Positions 10,147 through 18,370 of a stretch of 64,000 nucleotides of DNA are shown one piece after another. The notes under the pieces were generated by a model. It was given only the letters and a program-made list of their open reading frames with translations. It was not told the origin of the DNA and did not search any database. Within the stretch, counting starts at the first letter, position 1. Each line of letters starts with the position of its first letter. Source of the DNA: M3007 sp033764075 (GTDB lineage Bacteria > Bacteroidota > Bacteroidia > Chitinophagales > Saprospiraceae); NCBI GenBank assembly GCA_033764075.1, contig JANRJH010000054.1, positions 1 through 64,000 of the forward strand. The letters run 5' to 3'. The position numbers were made by a program, and so were the translations under genes.

Positions 10147-10233
10147 AACCTGACAGGTTAAAAACATTTAAACCCCCTTAAGGAGGCCTCTGGCCTCCTT
10201 AAGGGGGTTTAAATGTTTTTAACCTGTCAGGTT
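10147..10233. terminator. 42-bp perfect inverted repeat between convergent genes
   Basis: Left arm 10147-10188 and right arm 10192-10233 are perfect reverse complements separated by three bases (tct). Each arm ends in an AACCTGnCAGGTT near-palindrome and carries a C5/G5 core. The position between the OmpA stop and the stop of the minus-strand gene (which it overlaps by seven bases) suggests a bidirectional terminator. The length and perfection exceed an ordinary terminator, so a repetitive palindromic element is an alternative. Confidence 0.8.
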
Positions 10234-11591
10234 CGTGGCTTGCCGAACGCCAGGGACAGGCCCGTTCGCACGTTCACCTGCGGCGATGCATAAGGCTGAA
10301 ACAAGGTCAACAGGTTATCTGAAGCGAAATAGAATTGAACCGGGCCGGGCCGGACGCCCAGATGAAAGCCTACATTGGCCGCAGAGCGGGTGTTGATGCC
10401 GTAGTTGGCGCCCAAAGACAGCCAGTACAACGGCGTCCACCGAAGGCCCAGACCTACGGCTGTCTGGCTGACCAACGAGCTTTGCTGGTGAAAGACGGTG
10501 GCGTTTACCGCCCAGTCAGCTCCCAGCTGGTATTGCACACCGGCATAATAACGCGTCGGGATGGCGCTGGAAAACGAACCGTCTGAGCGAGAAAAGGCAA
10601 ATACATCGTTCAAGGTGTCCAGGCCGTCGTCCAGGTCTATGCTGTCTGACCCCTGGATGAGTTCCTTGCCATCGATGATGTCGCCTTCGTACAGGTATTC
10701 ACCCTTGGTACTGAAGTAGTAAGAATTATTTTTCCAGGAAAGGTTTCCGCCAATATCCAGAATACTTGCACTCACGGAGAGCTGCTCGTTGATGCGATAT
10801 TGGGCGCCAAGGTTGAAGGAAACACCGGTGTTAGAAAACAGGTCGGCGCTATTGAAGTCATCTACAAACTTCACCCGGTATCCGAGCTCGAAGGTATCGA
10901 TGCTTTCCACGATATTCGACGACCAGAAGCCGTAGTCGGCCTTCAGCGTCAGCTGGTATATGTCCGGATCGGTGAAGACGGTCGCTGTCCTGCGGCTTTG
11001 ATCCGATTCGAGGGCGGCCAGGCCGGAGATCACATTCACATGCCCGCCGACGGTCCATTTGCCCAGGTCTTTGGCCAGCCCCAGTCGGATTTCATGCCAG
11101 CCAAACCCGCGTACGATCGGCGCCACCTCAACCGTCTGACCCAGAAAATCCGGACCGCCGTTTCCTTCCCACAGTATTTGGGGCAGCCCTTTGGGGTACA
11201 CAACTACGCCGTGAGCCCGTACGGCATGCGCGAAGGAAGCGTAAAATCCGCCCTTGAGACGCAATCCAAGCGAAACGGTCTCCAGCCGTTGGTCGGCGAT
11301 AAAATCATTTTCCGGCTCCAGTTCCTGGATGAGCTTGCTGAAATCGAGATATAACTTGTCGCCGTCGCGATCGAGAAAATCGTCAAATGTAATGTCACCG
11401 CTGTTCCAGGCATCCAGACCGTAGCCCGGAAGGCCGATCTGCACCGTACGGTCCTGGGGAAAAAAAGCCGGGTTCAGTGCATTGGCGTGCCAGTACTCCG
11501 GCATCTGGTAAAACATTAACTCCTGCTGGGCTTTCAGCACGGTTCCGGTAAGGAGGCTAAGGCCTGCAAACAAAATGGCTCTCATAGACAT
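10227..11591 (-). CDS. DUF5723-like outer-membrane protein
   Basis: A predicted outer-membrane beta-barrel protein of 454 residues. It has an N-terminal signal peptide (MSMRAILFAGLSLLTGTVLK, cleavage near AQQE), then the pattern typical of DUF5723 proteins (PEYWHANALNPAFFPQ, followed by repeated aromatic-ended amphipathic strands) and a final strand ending GLSLAFGKPRT. It follows the lipoprotein gene at 11608 by 16 bases, so the two are very likely one operon. The function of the family is not established. The assignment rests on N-terminal pattern memory and could equally be a PorV/FadL-like barrel. Confidence 0.75.
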   Translation of the reverse strand: MSMRAILFAGLSLLTGTVLKAQQELMFYQMPEYWHANALNPAFFPQDRTVQIGLPGYGLDAWNSGDITFDDFLDRDGDKLYLDFSKLIQELEPENDFIADQRLETVSLGLRLKGGFYASFAHAVRAHGVVVYPKGLPQILWEGNGGPDFLGQTVEVAPIVRGFGWHEIRLGLAKDLGKWTVGGHVNVISGLAALESDQSRRTATVFTDPDIYQLTLKADYGFWSSNIVESIDTFELGYRVKFVDDFNSADLFSNTGVSFNLGAQYRINEQLSVSASILDIGGNLSWKNNSYYFSTKGEYLYEGDIIDGKELIQGSDSIDLDDGLDTLNDVFAFSRSDGSFSSAIPTRYYAGVQYQLGADWAVNATVFHQQSSLVSQTAVGLGLRWTPLYWLSLGANYGINTRSAANVGFHLGVRPGPVQFYFASDNLLTLFQPYASPQVNVRTGLSLAFGKPRT

Positions 11592-11607
11592 GGGTAGTTT
11601 TCAAAGG

Positions 11608-13194
11608 CTAAAACCTGGTGCTGATGCGCAGGCCCATTTTCACCACCGCATCCTGGGTGGCGATGAGTTTGACGGGCACCTGCCCGCCCTGGGCCGTGGT
11701 GAAATAAGTCAGCAGTTGGGCCTTGGGCGAGGTCCGGATGCGATTAAAGCGCGCAGTGGACATAGGGATAAAGGTCTCTGTGCGCTCTACACCCATGGCA
11801 ACCCCATTGTTGTCCACCGGAGCCGCCCGGAGCATGGTTTGCGGGCCATCGAGGAACAAGGAGTCCAGCACCTGCTCCTGGTCATCGAGAAAATAAATTT
11901 GCAGGTCGCTTGAAATGGGCATTTCATTCTCCGTGACGAGCTTGAACTCGACAGCAGTAATGTTGGCGGTATCCAGGTCGTCGTATTCACCGAAGTTTAA
12001 TTCCACGGTCTGCTCTGCGCCGAAATTCAACGCCGATCCTTCGAGCAACAGCTCAACGCTCACCAGCAGGTCTACCACGCTGCTGTCGGTGATGAACCCG
12101 GTGACGTCGGGGTCTTGTTCGACATTGGCAATTCCGTCGATGTCGTAAATCAATTGAACCGGCTGGGCATTAAAAATATCGTCGATGTTGGAGTTGTTCT
12201 TGTCAAAAAAAATCTTGGTAAACTTGGTTTGTCCAACCTCGCCAGCGGCGAAAGAGGGATAGGCCAGATCCAGCGCACCGCTGTCGAGCGCGGTGGTTTG
12301 CAGCGGAATTTCCTGCCCGTTCCGGCCGACAAACACCATTTTTTCGATCAGCAAACGGGTTGGGAAACCCCATGAATTGGCGACCGTGAAGGTTACCTTC
12401 GGATCGGTGATGTACACCTCACCCTCCAGATCGGTCTGGTTAAGATCGATCTCTATTGTGTCTTCGGTCAGTGGGTATACTTCATAACCCCAATAGCCCT
12501 GCATGTAGGAAAAAGCCGGTTTGTCGAGGTCAAGCGCCACGCCGTCGATTTCAGGATTGGGGAAAAAGGGCTCCAGTTTTACCCGCGTTCCGTTTTTATC
12601 CACCGCCACGTACCGGGCAACCAGGTTGTTGTTGGTCGGCGCCAGCACATAGCCGGCAATGGGGATGGTTGGCCCAAAGTAGAACTGGCTGGGCGCCAGT
12701 TTGGTGCCCACTTCAAATGCCTGACCGTTTTTGAGCATTTGCGGAATGGTCACCGTGAGGTCAACAGAGTCCGTCCAGGAATTGAACGCGACCAGTGCGA
12801 TGGTGCCCCCGGAAAAATCAACCCGGTCTACCCGGATCGAATTGGGAATCTCATCCAACGGTAATTCAGCGAGGCTGTCTGTCAGCGGAATGAGGGTGTC
12901 CGGAAAAAAGTTGAACAAGTCCAGCGCCGGCTTGGAGACCAGGTCGCCCGAATAGATCAGGGTCATGGTTCCGTCGGCATTCACCAGAATGGTGTCGCCT
13001 GGCAAGGTGTCGTTCAGCACCTCATCCATCAGGTCTTTCAGGTTGAGGCTGGTTTGAAACAGCGGGAAAGCGTATTCGGCGTCGCGCTCGGCCAACTCCA
13101 GATCTTCAAAATCCGATAGTGTACAGGAAAAAACCCAGACAAGCAGTGCAAAAAGCAGCACCGGGCGGTAAAAATGCGGAATAGACATAGACAT
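11608..13194 (-). CDS. Conserved Bacteroidota lipoprotein of unknown function
   Basis: A 528-residue lipoprotein by this start. The signal (SIPHFYRPVLLFALLVWVFSC) has a lipobox ending in cysteine; candidate ATGs at 13215, 13194 and 13188 all precede it. The mature part is acidic and strand-rich, with repeated statements like LTVTIPQMLKNG and VELNFGEYDDL, consistent with tandem beta-sandwich domains. It sits between an upstream barrel gene and the downstream DUF5723-like barrel, with short gaps, suggesting an outer-membrane associated set of three. No enzymatic motif was recognised. Confidence 0.75.
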   Translation of the reverse strand: MSMSIPHFYRPVLLFALLVWVFSCTLSDFEDLELAERDAEYAFPLFQTSLNLKDLMDEVLNDTLPGDTILVNADGTMTLIYSGDLVSKPALDLFNFFPDTLIPLTDSLAELPLDEIPNSIRVDRVDFSGGTIALVAFNSWTDSVDLTVTIPQMLKNGQAFEVGTKLAPSQFYFGPTIPIAGYVLAPTNNNLVARYVAVDKNGTRVKLEPFFPNPEIDGVALDLDKPAFSYMQGYWGYEVYPLTEDTIEIDLNQTDLEGEVYITDPKVTFTVANSWGFPTRLLIEKMVFVGRNGQEIPLQTTALDSGALDLAYPSFAAGEVGQTKFTKIFFDKNNSNIDDIFNAQPVQLIYDIDGIANVEQDPDVTGFITDSSVVDLLVSVELLLEGSALNFGAEQTVELNFGEYDDLDTANITAVEFKLVTENEMPISSDLQIYFLDDQEQVLDSLFLDGPQTMLRAAPVDNNGVAMGVERTETFIPMSTARFNRIRTSPKAQLLTYFTTAQGGQVPVKLIATQDAVVKMGLRISTRF

Positions 13195-13230
13195 AACGGT
13201 GTAGTGACGACGCAAAGAACGGATTATTTG

Positions 13231-14103
13231 TCAGAACGAAAAACCCAGACAGGCCTGTATCGTGAAGTTTCTGTGTTTATCGTCGCGGTAAAGCAAACTG
13301 TTGTCATCCGCCACCCGAACCTTGGAGAGGTCGGCCTCATTGCGGGTGATGTCGGTCAATCCGTATTGTATGCGTCCACTGAGGTAGAGCGTCTCGGTTA
13401 GAAAGAAGCTCAGTTCTCCGATCAGTCCAAAGTCGAAAGGCGCATACAACGGGCCGTTGTCTTCTGTCTGGTCAAAATAGGCACCAACGGTTTGGGGTTG
13501 GGTCACATCGCGGTTGTCGACGCGCACGGTGAAGGTCTCCCCAAAATCCGCCCCACCCGGACCGTCTTTTTTATAGTTATAATCCAACGTATACCGTATG
13601 GAATCGATGGGGTTGTTCAACACGGCCGTGCGCCCCTGGGAGTAGTTCAGCGAACCTTCTCCGATCGACTGTACCAGGGCGGCAGCGTAAAAGCCGCCGG
13701 CCAGTTCCAGGCGTTTCCACTTGCCGGCGGCCATCACCGGCATGTCGATATACGAATTGCTGACCCGCAGGCTGTACCGCGACTGTCCAAAGGAAAGGAC
13801 GTTCGTTTGGTTGTCGCGGAAAAAACGGTAGCTCTGGCCGTCGAATTCGTACTCGGTGCCTTTTTTGGAATACATCAGCTCGCTGCGCACCGAAAAATAT
13901 TCGTTGAACTGGTAGGCAAACGACATGCCGACGAGGAAGCCGGTGGAACTGCTCCAGTCCTCCAGATCTTTTCCAGCATCGTCCTTCTCCGAGGGGCCAT
14001 CAATTTGTGAAAAGTTCAGCCCCGTTTTGAAGCCGAAGTGAAATTGCGCATACACACCGTGGCCTGCGAGGAGAAAACCAATAAAAAGAATCGCTCGAAT
14101 CAT
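13231..14103 (-). CDS. PorT-family outer-membrane beta-barrel protein
   Basis: A predicted small outer-membrane barrel of 290 residues. The longer frame to 14397 would overlap paaB on the other strand; the ATG at 14103 starts a clean signal peptide (MIRAILFIGFLLAGHGVYAQ) and is preferred. The mature protein begins FHFGFKTGLNFSQI, typical of the PorT/OMP beta-barrel_2 family, and ends in an aromatic strand (FTIQACLGFSF). It is followed after 15-40 bases by the lipoprotein and DUF5723-like genes. PorT itself is linked to T9SS in Porphyromonas, but this broad family has many members, so a T9SS role is not implied. Confidence 0.8.
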   Translation of the reverse strand: MIRAILFIGFLLAGHGVYAQFHFGFKTGLNFSQIDGPSEKDDAGKDLEDWSSSTGFLVGMSFAYQFNEYFSVRSELMYSKKGTEYEFDGQSYRFFRDNQTNVLSFGQSRYSLRVSNSYIDMPVMAAGKWKRLELAGGFYAAALVQSIGEGSLNYSQGRTAVLNNPIDSIRYTLDYNYKKDGPGGADFGETFTVRVDNRDVTQPQTVGAYFDQTEDNGPLYAPFDFGLIGELSFFLTETLYLSGRIQYGLTDITRNEADLSKVRVADDNSLLYRDDKHRNFTIQACLGFSF

Positions 14104-14155
14104 TTCATGTTTATTTGCCGGCAAAGATGCAAATTTGCGGTAAATTCTGACTGAT

Positions 14156-14434
14156 ATGAAAGACTGGCCGCTCTGGGAAGTATTCATCCGCTCCAAACAA
14201 GGTCTAAGCCACAAGCACGCCGGCAGTCTCCACGCCGCCGACGCCGAAATGGCCATCGAAAACGCGCGAGACGTGTACTGCCGGCGCAACGAGGGCATCA
14301 GCATCTGGGTGGTGGAGTCCAAACACATCCACGCCTCCACTGAAGACAGCGAAGCTTTTTTCGACCCCGCCAACGACAAGGTGTACCGCCACCCCACTTT
14401 TTATGACCTGCCGGATGAGGTCAAACACATGTAA
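14156..14434 (+). CDS. paaB: 1,2-phenylacetyl-CoA epoxidase, subunit PaaB
   Basis: A small structural subunit of the ring-epoxidising monooxygenase that opens phenylacetyl-CoA degradation. The 92 residues match the usual length of about 95 and show the family features WPLWEVFIRSKQGLSHKHAG, ADAEMAIENARDVYCRR and IWVVESKHI. paaC follows after 39 bases. The catalytic-partner gene paaA, normally directly upstream, is absent; the neighbour upstream is an unrelated minus-strand barrel gene. Confidence 0.93.
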   Translation: MKDWPLWEVFIRSKQGLSHKHAGSLHAADAEMAIENARDVYCRRNEGISIWVVESKHIHASTEDSEAFFDPANDKVYRHPTFYDLPDEVKHM

Positions 14435-14473
14435 TCTTTTCACGCAAAGGCGCACCTGCGCTAACCCGACGGC

Positions 14474-15223
14474 ATGAACGACGCTTTTTTATATACCCTC
14501 CGACTCGGCGACAACGCGCTTATCCTTTCCCATCGCCTCAGCGAATGGTGCGGCCATGGCCCGGTCCTGGAACAGGACATAGCCTTGTCCAATATCGCCC
14601 TCGACCTGATCGGTCAGGCGCGTATGTTGCTCACCCATGCCGGCACCCTCGAAGGACAGGGCCGGAGCGAAGATGACCTGGCTTACTTTAGGGATGCACA
14701 CCAGTATTTCAATGTACTGCTCGTGGAGCACCCAAACGAAGACTGGGCCTTCACCATTGCCCGCCAGTTTTTTTTCGACGCTTTCAACCTGCCCCTGTTC
14801 CAGGCGTTGTGCCACAGCAGCGACGCACAGTTGGCCGCCATCGCCGAAAAAGCGGTTAAAGAGATCACCTACCACCTGCGGTTCAGCAGCGAGTGGATGC
14901 TCCGACTCGGCGACGGCACCGAGCTCAGTCACCAAAAAATACAAACTGCGGTGGACGAGCTCTGGCCGTTTACCGGCGAGCTCACCGAACCCGACGCGGT
15001 TGATGAAGCGGCCTTTGCATCGGGCTTGGGCCCCGACCTCCGCACCATCCGCAACGCCTGGAATGAAAAAGTAAATCAGGTGCTCGAAGAGGCCACCCTC
15101 GTGCGTCCTTCCGGCGACTGGATGCAAAGCGGAGGCAAGCAGGGTCGGCACACCGAGAAACTCGGGTTCATCCTGGCAGAAATGCAGCACCTGCAGCGGA
15201 TGTACCCGGGACTGGAGTGGTAG
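14474..15223 (+). CDS. paaC: 1,2-phenylacetyl-CoA epoxidase, subunit PaaC
   Basis: The ferritin-like structural subunit that pairs with PaaA in the epoxidase. The 249-residue protein has the normal length and conserved segments: LSHRLSEWCGHGPVLEQDIA, DLIGQARMLL, ARQFFFDAFN, KEITYHLRFSSEWMLRLGDG and the C-terminal GKQGRHTEKLGFILAEMQHLQR. It is downstream of paaB in the same orientation. PaaD and PaaE, and PaaA, are not in the window, so the complex must be completed from elsewhere or is not functional. The next gene is on the opposite strand. Confidence 0.95.
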   Translation: MNDAFLYTLRLGDNALILSHRLSEWCGHGPVLEQDIALSNIALDLIGQARMLLTHAGTLEGQGRSEDDLAYFRDAHQYFNVLLVEHPNEDWAFTIARQFFFDAFNLPLFQALCHSSDAQLAAIAEKAVKEITYHLRFSSEWMLRLGDGTELSHQKIQTAVDELWPFTGELTEPDAVDEAAFASGLGPDLRTIRNAWNEKVNQVLEEATLVRPSGDWMQSGGKQGRHTEKLGFILAEMQHLQRMYPGLEW

Positions 15224-15243
15224 CCCCCCTGCCGGTTCGTGCT

Positions 15244-16209
15244 TCAGCGCGCCGCAATTTCCCTGATCTCCCCGTACCCCCACGTCAGTTGGTGGTTGAT
15301 GTGTCCCATCGGGAAGCCGCCAATCACCGGAATGCCCAGCCCACCCAACCGGTCCTCAAAAACCTCGGCCAGGGTCTGACTCGGCTCCCCGGCTTTGGCC
15401 TCACAGTCGGTAAAGTCGCCCAGCAGAATGCCTGCCGCCGCCCCAAGGTTGGTGGCTTGCAGCAGTTGGGTCAGCATACGGTCTATGCGGTAGGGCTTCT
15501 CGCCGATGTCCTCCAATGCCACCACGGCACGGCGAAAATCCGGCGCCCAGGGCGTACCTGCCATTGCGGCAAGCACCGACAGGTTGCCGCCAACCAGCGG
15601 CCCGCGCGCAGTTCCGCCGCGAACGGTGAACGGGTGTTCGGGGTCGGGCTGCCAGGGTGCGGCGAGCCCTTCGAACAACCTGCGGCGCAGGGATTCCAGC
15701 GCCGTCGGCGCCAGGCTCTCATAGGCAACCGGCCCGTGAAAGGTCATCAAACCTGTTTTGCGCAGCATGGCCAGGTGAAGGGCCGTGATGTCGCTGTACC
15801 CGATCAGGGCCTTCGGATGACCGCGAATCAGTTTATAATCCAGGTGCGGCAACAGCCGGGTACACCCATAACCGCCACGGATGCACCAGATGGCCCTGAT
15901 GTCCGGGTCGGCAAAAGCCGCATGCAGGTCAGACAAGCGTTGCTCGTCCGTGCCCGCCAGAAAACCCTTTTGAACGCGCAGGTGCCGGCCCTCCCGGGCG
16001 ACCAGCCCCAGCGTTTGGATGTTGTGCAGGGCAATGTCTATCTTTTCGGGCGCCGGGGCGCTGCCCGGCGCCACGAGGGCTACGCGATCGCCGGGGGTCA
16101 GCAAGGGTGGGCGGCGCAGCCCCGGGCCGGTTTTTCGAAGCCCGGAGGGCAGATAAACCAAACCAAGGCACCCGGCAATGGTATGTCGCACAAATTGTCG
16201 GCGTTGCAT
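15244..16209 (-). CDS. ldcA: LD-carboxypeptidase (peptidase S66, LdcA type) with Tat-like signal
   Basis: Removes the terminal D-alanine from murein tetrapeptides in muropeptide recycling. The 321 residues show the S66 fold with the nucleophile serine in IGYSD (S139), the glutamate in VALEDIGEKPYRIDRM and the histidine in PMGHINHQ. The N-terminus (MQRRQFVRHTIAGCLGLVYL) has a twin-arginine motif and a short hydrophobic stretch, suggesting export by Tat; classical E. coli LdcA is cytoplasmic. A cysteine at residue 14 could also allow lipidation. The gene is convergent with paaC and divergent from the Smr protein gene. Confidence 0.92.
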   Translation of the reverse strand: MQRRQFVRHTIAGCLGLVYLPSGLRKTGPGLRRPPLLTPGDRVALVAPGSAPAPEKIDIALHNIQTLGLVAREGRHLRVQKGFLAGTDEQRLSDLHAAFADPDIRAIWCIRGGYGCTRLLPHLDYKLIRGHPKALIGYSDITALHLAMLRKTGLMTFHGPVAYESLAPTALESLRRRLFEGLAAPWQPDPEHPFTVRGGTARGPLVGGNLSVLAAMAGTPWAPDFRRAVVALEDIGEKPYRIDRMLTQLLQATNLGAAAGILLGDFTDCEAKAGEPSQTLAEVFEDRLGGLGIPVIGGFPMGHINHQLTWGYGEIREIAAR

Positions 16210-16247
16210 AAGCCTGAACTTTTTATCGATCTTTCAGTTTCAAAAGT

Positions 16248-17303
16248 ATGTCCTTCAACCTTGGCGTCAAAGTCCGATTCCGGTTTACCGGCGAAACGGG
16301 CATCGTAGTTGCCCTCCTGGAGGGTGGCATGGTACTGGTGCGCCTCGATACGGATCCGGACCTTGATATCCCGACTTACCCGGAAGACCTGCAGCCGGCC
16401 TCGGAAAAGCCGGCACTGCCGCCCAATCCGTATGCGCCCAAGAAAGCGCCGCCAACCCAGGCTGCGCCTCCCCCCAGGCGGGTGATCCGGGCAGAACAAC
16501 CCGTTGCCCAGCCGCAGGGCCTGCAAATGTGTTTCGAACCCATGCCCGGGCGCGACGGTACTGTTGCCCGGTTTAAAGCCTGGCTGCTCAACGATACGCG
16601 GTTCGACTTTCTCGCCGACATCGGTATGTACATCGGCGATGAGGCTTTATTTCACGTGGAGGATTTTTCTCCCGCCGGTTCGGCCATGGAGCTCGGCGAA
16701 CTGCTGGCCGACGACCTCAACGACCACCCGGAGATCGACGCCCTGGTGCAGCGCATGACCACGGCCGGAACGGACGACCCGATCGAGCGCATCATAAAGG
16801 TGAAACCCAAGCAATTTTTTAATCGGATACAGTACGTTCCGATTTTGCAAATGCCCGTTCACCACTTTGTATTGTTTGACCGCTTTGAGTCGAAAACAGA
16901 CGATTCCGGCCCCGCCAACGACCTGAAAACGTACACCAAACAACACGTCAAAACATCCTCCGCAAAGGGGCCCGTCGACAACAGCAAGCCCTACCCGATT
17001 TTCGACGTGCATGATTTTGCCACCTTCGAGCCGGAGATCGATCTGCACATCGAAAAACTGGTGACCAACTGGCAGAAGTTGTCCAACGCCGATATATTAC
17101 GCACGCAAATGCACCGATGCCGGGCATTTATCGATAAAGCGATCCGGCTCGGCCTGTCCAACGTATTCATCATTCACGGGCTTGGAGAGGGCAAACTGCG
17201 TGGCGAGATCGCGGAAATGCTCCGCATCCATCCGCACGTCCGAAAATTCGAAAATAACTTCCATCCCAAATACGGGTTTGGCGCGACGGAAGTGTGGTTT
17301 TAA
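16248..17303 (+). CDS. DUF2027/Smr domain protein
   Basis: A 351-residue Bacteroidota protein. The N-terminus (about 1-50) looks like a small beta-barrel of the kind found before MutS2/Smr proteins (GVKVRFRFTGETGIVVALLE). A proline-rich linker follows, then the DUF2027 core, and a C-terminal Smr domain (IDLHIEKL near 258 and IIHGLGEGKLRGEI near 310). Smr domains bind or cut nucleic acids, so a role in DNA or RNA transactions is plausible but unproven. It is followed by a strong terminator shared with gldN. Confidence 0.88.
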   Translation: MSFNLGVKVRFRFTGETGIVVALLEGGMVLVRLDTDPDLDIPTYPEDLQPASEKPALPPNPYAPKKAPPTQAAPPPRRVIRAEQPVAQPQGLQMCFEPMPGRDGTVARFKAWLLNDTRFDFLADIGMYIGDEALFHVEDFSPAGSAMELGELLADDLNDHPEIDALVQRMTTAGTDDPIERIIKVKPKQFFNRIQYVPILQMPVHHFVLFDRFESKTDDSGPANDLKTYTKQHVKTSSAKGPVDNSKPYPIFDVHDFATFEPEIDLHIEKLVTNWQKLSNADILRTQMHRCRAFIDKAIRLGLSNVFIIHGLGEGKLRGEIAEMLRIHPHVRKFENNFHPKYGFGATEVWF

Positions 17304-17323
17304 TGAACGCCGAGTACCCTAAA

Positions 17324-17361
17324 AAAAGCGGCCTGCGTCTTCATGGACACAGGCCGCTTTT
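17324..17361. terminator. Bidirectional rho-independent terminator
   Basis: Twelve-base perfect arms (17324-17335 and 17350-17361; aaaagcggcctg and complement) enclose a 14-base loop. The A-run on the left becomes a T-run on the minus strand, and TTTTGTTT follows on the plus strand. It separates the convergent DUF2027/Smr and gldN genes. Confidence 0.9.
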
Positions 17362-17396
17362 GTTTCAACCGTTTATGTGTATAAACCCGGAAGTCG

Positions 17397-18266
17397 TTAG
17401 AACTGCCAGAGGTCGTGCTCAAAGTTGAAAATCTCGGCTTTGATCCGCTCGGACTGCATGAGCAGATCAACCCCGCTCAGGTAGTCTTCCAGTTTGCGGT
17501 CGTAAACATTGGACTCTTTGTAGATGTAGCTGTTGAACACACGCATTTCCAACAGGTCTTCCCAGGAAATGGTAGCGTTTTGGTTGCCGCCCATGGTGAA
17601 TACGCGGTGGCGGGCAAACAGTTCGCGGGCATGCGGGTAATAGATCCAGAACAGCGGCTTTTCGAACAAAAAGTTGCCGTTGTTGTCGGTCACATCGATC
17701 AAAGGGGCGATACCCAGGATACGCACCTGAAGCTGCGAGGATTCCTTGTCGAAGAACCAGATTTCTTTGAGGCGGATGCGCTTCACATCGTCATAGTTGA
17801 TGTCGTTGCGCACCACCTGCACCTTTTCCTCGTAGGTTTCCGGGTCAAAAGTAACGACCGTATCTGTTTTCGACAACATCCCCAGTACGTCGTCGGTGCT
17901 AAGCCGGCGTTTGAATTTATCGTCTTCTACGCTGTACGCCGGCAGGTCGCCGTTGGTCACGGCGTCGGCGATGATCTTGAAGAAGGGCTCTTCCGGATAT
18001 GCGAAAGGCAAGTTGATTTTTTCACGAACATCAATGATGCGCCAGATGCGTTTTTCCCACATAATGTCGCTTTCGCGAACCGGCTGATAGGAAAGCACAC
18101 GACGTTCCAGCATAATTTCTTTTTCGACTACCTCATCCAATGGAGCGTCCTCCACAAAAACAGGTTCGCTGGTTTCGGTAGCGACCTCAATTTCTTCGGG
18201 GTCTTGGGCCCAAACACCGGTGACCCCCAACAGGAAAAGGAGGGCGATGGCCGGAATTTTCTTCAT
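17397..18266 (-). CDS. gldN: T9SS/gliding motility protein GldN (PorN)
   Basis: A periplasmic component of the type IX secretion ring, which together with GldK forms a large ring under the outer membrane. The ATG at 18266 (MKKIPAIALLFLLGVTGVWA) gives a signal peptide; an upstream ATG at 18278 is possible. The 289-residue protein carries family segments WRIIDVREKINLPF, FAYPEEPFFKII, LSTDDVLGML and KPLFWIYYPHARELFAR. It is the last gene of the gldKLMN series, 105 bases after gldM, with a hairpin in the gap. Confidence 0.95.
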   Translation of the reverse strand: MKKIPAIALLFLLGVTGVWAQDPEEIEVATETSEPVFVEDAPLDEVVEKEIMLERRVLSYQPVRESDIMWEKRIWRIIDVREKINLPFAYPEEPFFKIIADAVTNGDLPAYSVEDDKFKRRLSTDDVLGMLSKTDTVVTFDPETYEEKVQVVRNDINYDDVKRIRLKEIWFFDKESSQLQVRILGIAPLIDVTDNNGNFLFEKPLFWIYYPHARELFARHRVFTMGGNQNATISWEDLLEMRVFNSYIYKESNVYDRKLEDYLSGVDLLMQSERIKAEIFNFEHDLWQF

Positions 18267-18323
18267 AGCAATGTGCATGGCTCGCGTTTGAGTGATTAAG
18301 TAGGTATGGAGCAGGTCAAAATT

Positions 18324-18358
18324 GGCGCCTCAGCCGTTAAAACGCAAACTGAGGCGCC
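18324..18358 (-). terminator. Intercistronic hairpin between gldM and gldN
   Basis: Ten-base perfect arms (ggcgcctcag at 18324-18333 and its complement at 18349-18358). On the minus strand it is followed by AATTTTG, a weak T-tract, so it may partly terminate after gldM or protect the upstream message from 3' decay. This would lower gldN output relative to gldM. Confidence 0.55.
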
Positions 18359-18370
18359 GTTATTTTGTGC

